This document shows, in pieces, positions 59,693 to 64,000 of a stretch of 64,000 nt of DNA (its first letter is position 1; every line of letters begins with the position of its first letter). The stretch spans positions 32,253,883-32,317,882 of the forward strand of contig NC_056039.1 of assembly GCF_004379255.2 (NCBI RefSeq), in the 5' to 3' direction. The translations under genes and the position numbers were made by a program. Below the pieces are notes generated by a model that saw nothing but the letters and a program-made list of their open reading frames with translations, did no database searches and was not told the origin of the DNA. This DNA is from Salvia splendens (Eukaryota > Streptophyta > Magnoliopsida > Lamiales > Lamiaceae).

Positions 59693-60700
59693 TGTGGAAT
59701 ATTGTGGACTCCAATTGCTTTGGGCTTATTATTAATCAGCTGGGCTGATTTAATTGTCTGGCCCGTTCTATTGTTGGTGACCCAAGTTGGGTTGGCCCAA
59801 TACTTAAGTGGGATGCTCCGATGGCTGCCACGTGGCCATCTAACGCGGATCGTTGGCATGGACCGTTGGATCTAGGGTGTGTTTGTTTGGAGAGATAAAC
59901 CATCCCTATCCCTTCTCGGTGCCTGATTCGGTTCATCTACTCTCTCTCTCTCTCTCTCTACATGCTTCCTCTCCGGCTTCTATCTAGAACTTTTCTCTCT
60001 CTCTCTCTCTCTCTCTGAAATGTCCTCCGATCTTCTTCTCCGGTGACTCTCTTCTCTGTTTTAATGAGAACTGAGCATTCATCTCTCAACTCATGTGTTG
60101 ATTCTGAGATTTCCTTTGGTTTCGAACGGTTGAGTTCGAATCTGTTTGTTTGGCTGAAGATCTTCGGTTGATTTCTTAGATCCGTGAGATTCTGGTGTTC
60201 TTGAGGCCTTGTGGATGTGGTTGTGAGACGTTTGATGTTTGGGGTGGCTTCTGTGTTGTAGTAATCGGAGTATCCCTAGGGTTTGGGGTCCGATTGTTTC
60301 ACTGTGCTCCCATGAGACTTGTTGGTGAAGATTGAGGAGGTCCTTGGCCCTGTGCAGTCGTGTGTGCAACCTGAGCCATATCCTAAATCTTCTGTCCATT
60401 TGTTCTTGTATTCTTTTCTGATGTAGATCTGATTCCGAAAGGATCTTTGTCTTGTGTTACTAATTTGTGTGCTTAAGTGTGCAGGTGGTTTTCGTGGAGT
60501 ATAGCTTGCAATATCAGATTGGTTTCAGATCTGATATAGGCTAGGGTTTCTCTATAATCTTGTACTTAATCACATATTGTTCTAGCCGTAACATATCTCT
60601 TGTAATTGGCTTGTTCCTTGCTGAGATTAGCCATCTCAGTATTGATCTAATATAAAGAGGTCCTGATAATTAGTGAATCCCGAGTGATCTGATCCCTATA
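59693..60700 (+). mobile_element. Copia-type solo LTR
   Basis: It starts TGTGGAATATTGTGGACTCC, close to the common plant Copia LTR start, and ends GATCTGATCCCTATA. The 5-bp repeat GAATG flanks it at 59688-59692 and 60701-60705. CT microsatellites lie at 59938-59960 and 59994-60016, and a polyadenylation-like zone near 60590-60660. Neither a primer-binding site nor internal coding sequence follows, so it is a solo LTR. The final TA instead of CA is a one-base deviation. Confidence 0.75.
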
Positions 60701-60705
60701 GAATG

Positions 60706-61597
60706 TCTACGAAATTTCGCAATGATACAAACATTTAGCTGTTCATAGTAAAGATAGTGCACTCATCTTCAATTTCAAATTAATAATTTGTTCAATATGA
60801 AGTTTGTTTATGAAGTAAGATAGTAATAATGTTTAGTTACTTTAATGTTCGGTTTAGTAGATAAGATAACAGTGAAATACGTCAAAATTGAGTTTATCTA
60901 AGATTATAATACTAAACATAATACTATTTGGTTACAAGTAAATATGACAACACAACGACCCATTAATGTTATATACCAAAATATGTCCACTAGGATACTG
61001 GACAATCCCAAATTTTAATTTTCATTTATCTATAATCATATCTAGACTCATATTGAAAGAAAAGCTTAATGTTACTCTAATTTTAGTCTTTCCCAATAAA
61101 AGTTTGTAAAATTAATCAACCAACAACAATTAAATACTAGAATGTAAAGTGTGAATGGGTAAAAGTAAATAATGATTGTATTTCTGCAATACATGGTCAC
61201 TGAGAAAAGCAAAGTAGCCAAAATTTCAACTTATCCCACACCCTAAAATTTATTTCATAGTTTGCTTCCACAAGAAACAACAGAAAAATAATTGCATCAA
61301 TAGTTGGTCGACAAGGATCTTCAACAGTACCAATTCATTCATTTGAGGGACAGTGGTTTTTTAATGAAAATCTATTTAGTCACAATTTATCAAACATAAG
61401 GCTAATATATTCCTAATTTAAAAGTGATATATAAATAAAATAATAAGCCTGAGTTAGTGCATTAATCGAATTTACAAGAGTATAATATTCTGCACCCTCA
61501 TGAATCTAATAAAAAAAATTATGATCAATCATAATATAATCAAATAACATTGGTCAATATACCAGGTTCACATTCCAACTACCAGTTTCATATTTTA
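60706..61597. other. AT-rich intergenic region
   Basis: No ORF with recognisable content, RNA gene or bounded repeat seen. Confidence 0.5.
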
Positions 61598-61901
61598 CTC
61601 CTCTCCGTATTTTAAAAATAGCATCTCTTTCCATTTTAGTCCATTCCTTAAAAATAGCAACGTTAAACTTTCTGTTTTATGAAACTTTTCACATATGTAC
61701 ATCAATTTATTTACCACTTATATCATTAATAAAGGGAACCTTATAATCCATTAACATTAATTTTTCTCTCTTTCTCTTATTTTATCATTTTTTTCCTCTC
61801 TTACTTTACCAATTTTCCTCTCCCTCTCTCTTACTTTACTAAATTGTACATTAAAACTCATGCCATTTAAATGTTTCTATTTTTAAAAAACGGAGACATA
61901 G
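61598..61901. mobile_element. Stowaway MITE (304 bp)
   Basis: It starts CTCCTCTCCGTATTTTAAAA and ends TTTTTAAAAAACGGAGACATAG. The ends are inverted repeats and TA flanks both sides (61596-61597, 61902-61903). The interior has CT-rich and AT-rich blocks and no ORF. Confidence 0.75.
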
Positions 61902-61903
61902 TA

Positions 61904-62736
61904 TTATTTTTGGACTAAAATTTGTGTCATCCACTATTAAATCTAGTACAGTAGTATTATTAATAGATGAAGGAACTACAGTTTAATCATATTGCAGTTA
62001 TAACTTATAACTTGGATATATTCGTAATTTAATATTTAAAATAATAATGATTTCAAATAACTACAGAGAGAATACAAGGAGGAAAAAAAATTTAGAAGTG
62101 GATATTTTATGATAAATTGTACTCGTACTGTAATTTGTAATATCCATAAATGATTTCAAAGCAACCGTACAATGAAAAGAGGATTGAATTGCACGCTTGT
62201 CTGAGCAAATTTCAAAAGACTCAGAAATATTGTGAAATGGACAAAACAAAATTAAAGTGGAGAGGGATGGCCATTTTATTTTTTGCTTTTTTATTAATTC
62301 TTGCCTTAGAAAAGCTTACATTTTTTGTCGTCTATTGTAAATGAAATTTATGTCGTTGATATTTCAAATATAAAAAATCATATCGGTTCATAATTCTCAT
62401 ACCAAACCTAATTCATCAAGCTTCATTCAACTTTTTTACGATACAAATTATAAGAAATATGATGAATATGACAGAAAATGATAATAAAACATCGATCATT
62501 CATTTATATATTTATAATTAAATACGAATATGTATAAAATAATAATTAGAAGATGATAAACAAAGCATATATCTTGCTTCCATATATAACATAATAGTAG
62601 TAGACATCTCAAAAGTTAATAATCTCTCTCAAGATTATGTCATGCATAAGTTCTAGCAGAATCAAAGGTACAAATAACTTAAGCAGCTGCTGCAAACCAG
62701 TGCAATTGTCATATATTAGGAGTTTGCTGTGTTTCT
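61904..62736 (-). other. 3' UTR and downstream spacer of the HD-Zip III gene
   Basis: AT-rich, non-coding. The 3' UTR of the HD-Zip III gene probably runs from 62736 down to about 62540. Confidence 0.5.
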
Positions 62737-64000
62737 TTACACAAAAGACCAGTTCATGAACATGAAAGCTAGGCAGTGATTGGCATCTTCGTCGTTCAGG
62801 ACCTTCCATGCGACGGCTTGCTCATACGAGACGGGCCTGCCCATGCTCGACACACAAACTCCCGCTGGCAGATAGGCAAAACCCTAAAAGAAATGCAACG
62901 GTAGATATTGAATACACTCATCACAACTCACAAGGGGGGGAAACTAGTCAGTGAGTGGTAGCCGTACCTGCTGCATGATCTTGGAGAACTCCGAGAGGAG
63001 AATCTTACGACCGGCTTCATCTAGAATCTTATCCAGCATTATGTCCTGAAGGGCGACTAGGGTCGTCTCCAGCATGTCGAGCCCTGCCTGGTTTGCAAAT
63101 GTGAAAACTGCGGATGCCTGTCATTTTTATGAAAAAAACAGAGATGAATATAGAGATATAGAAAAGGTTTTAAAAAGTTAAACTAAAAGATAAGATGACT
63201 AACATTCATCTTAACACTGCAGCACATGATTGCGTCACTGTGGTGCCAAAGTTGTTTAAGAACGGCATCGCCTGCTTGTGAGTCTGCCTGAAGGAGTTCC
63301 CCACCGGTGTGCACACTGGGATATAATCATATAAGTTAGCAAGTTTAAATAAAAAAGCTCGTTCCTTGCGGCTCTTCTAAATATCCAGAGATAAAAAAGA
63401 TACCTATAGCTCCTGCATATCCACTGTGCCAATGTCACAGCCTCGGGTGAACCTGGGAGAGGCTTTGGTACCATATGTGAGCTGAGTTGAGACGGGGCTA
63501 TGGCCATAGCGACTCTTTGAACTGAGGCAACAATGCTTCGTACATATTGACGGGCCATAGCAGCAACGCTCTCTTGATAGTGATTTTCAAAAGTGAACTG
63601 GAACGCAATGGTTAGGACCGACCTAAGGTTCTGATTGCTCGTATCAGCTTCACCAGCTGAGCGAGGTCCACCATGTCCTACATCGAGGGCTGAAGCCAAG
63701 TCCAGTGTTCGATTTGCTGCAGGACCATCCTGTATCATAAAGATAATAGAATAATATATAAGAATAATGAGTTTGCACGGTTTCAACATGCAATTGACCG
63801 AGAGAAGCTAGGAAGGAGTAGCACCCAACTGATTTAGGTTCCAATGGAATGACACGGAACCCAGATGGAAGCAAAGGAGCATCATCACCAAATGATTCAT
63901 CGATCGGTGCAAAAACAAGCTGAGCACAAGCCCCAGTGGTTGTCTCATCAATCCCACTGCATAACTGCATGGCCACGGGATACATTCACGATATGAACAC
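62737..64000 (-). CDS. Class III HD-Zip transcription factor, 3' part (PHB/PHV type)
   Basis: Five terminal exons are visible: 63964-63830, 63729-63404, about 63312-63204, 63117-62968 and 62883-62737 (stop TAA). They encode LCSGIDETTTGACAQLVFAP, LLPSGFRVIPLEPKS, NRTLDLASALDVG, MARQYVRSIVASVQRVAMAI and the MEKHLA domain (FANQAGLDMLETTLVALQD, KIMQQGFAYLPAGVC, MGRPVSYEQAVAWKVL), ending MFMNWSFV. HDAIMCCSVKMNASAVFTF and DIMLDKILDEAGRK fit PHABULOSA/PHAVOLUTA better than REVOLUTA or CORONA. These proteins set adaxial leaf identity and meristem function and are targeted by miR165/166; the homeodomain, START domain and microRNA site lie beyond the window edge. Confidence 0.92.

Noticed and set aside
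60091..60399. Minus-strand ORF of 102 codons
   Set aside because: It lies inside the Copia solo LTR and has no recognisable domain.

Overview
The window is nuclear DNA of a flowering plant, almost certainly a eudicot: intron-rich plant-specific genes (NPH3/BTB, AIR9, OEP80, SAPS-domain phosphatase subunit, class III HD-Zip) sit in AT-rich spacers full of plant transposons (Athila-like and Copia LTR elements, MULE with plant mobile domain, PIF/Harbinger, hAT, Stowaway MITEs, SINEs). The protein sequences do not let me name the species; an asterid is a guess.

Layout. 1-4050: upstream region and four coding exons of an NPH3-family gene (+). 5570-17900: one large gene (-) encoding the microtubule-associated protein AIR9, converging on the NPH3 gene, with a Stowaway MITE in an intron. 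18462-28110: transposon territory (Harbinger with broken Myb/SANT ORF, hAT-type MITE, a TIR element, a decayed Mutator-like element with a plant mobile domain on the opposite strand, a probable SINE). 28549-32721: OEP80 (-), the chloroplast outer-envelope Omp85 barrel. 33310-40330: a complete, very young Athila-like LTR element whose internal part codes only for gag and protease. 40960-48107: a SAPS-domain (SIT4-associated/PP6 regulatory) gene (-). 49078-50900: a Harbinger with an intact Myb/SANT-type ORF. 51215-52915: a large foldback element. 53167-53700: a small gene (-) with a BZR1/BAM-type DNA-binding domain. 55000-57250: a decayed hAT transposase. 57695-60705: Harbinger, hAT-like MITE, SINE and Copia solo LTR. 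62737-64000: the 3' part of a class III HD-Zip gene (-), PHABULOSA/PHAVOLUTA type.

The host genes are not an operon-like pathway, but their order is informative. The closest Arabidopsis relatives I recall are At1g30440 (NPH3), At1g30470 (SAPS) and At1g30490 (PHV), plus At2g34680 (AIR9) and At2g34710 (PHB): two duplicated Arabidopsis segments that this window appears to merge into one ancestral block. The most unusual DNA-level signals are the six-copy array of a CG-rich hairpin (CGCCCG-GT-CGGGCG) in each LTR of the young retroelement, its gag-protease-only coding region with repeated polypurine-tract-like motifs, an array of CGCC...GGCG interrupted palindromes before the MULE transposase, and three Harbinger elements that carry only the Myb/SANT ORF. 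I found no convincing entirely new multi-gene system. All gene models are by eye from splice sites and family recall; no searches were run.
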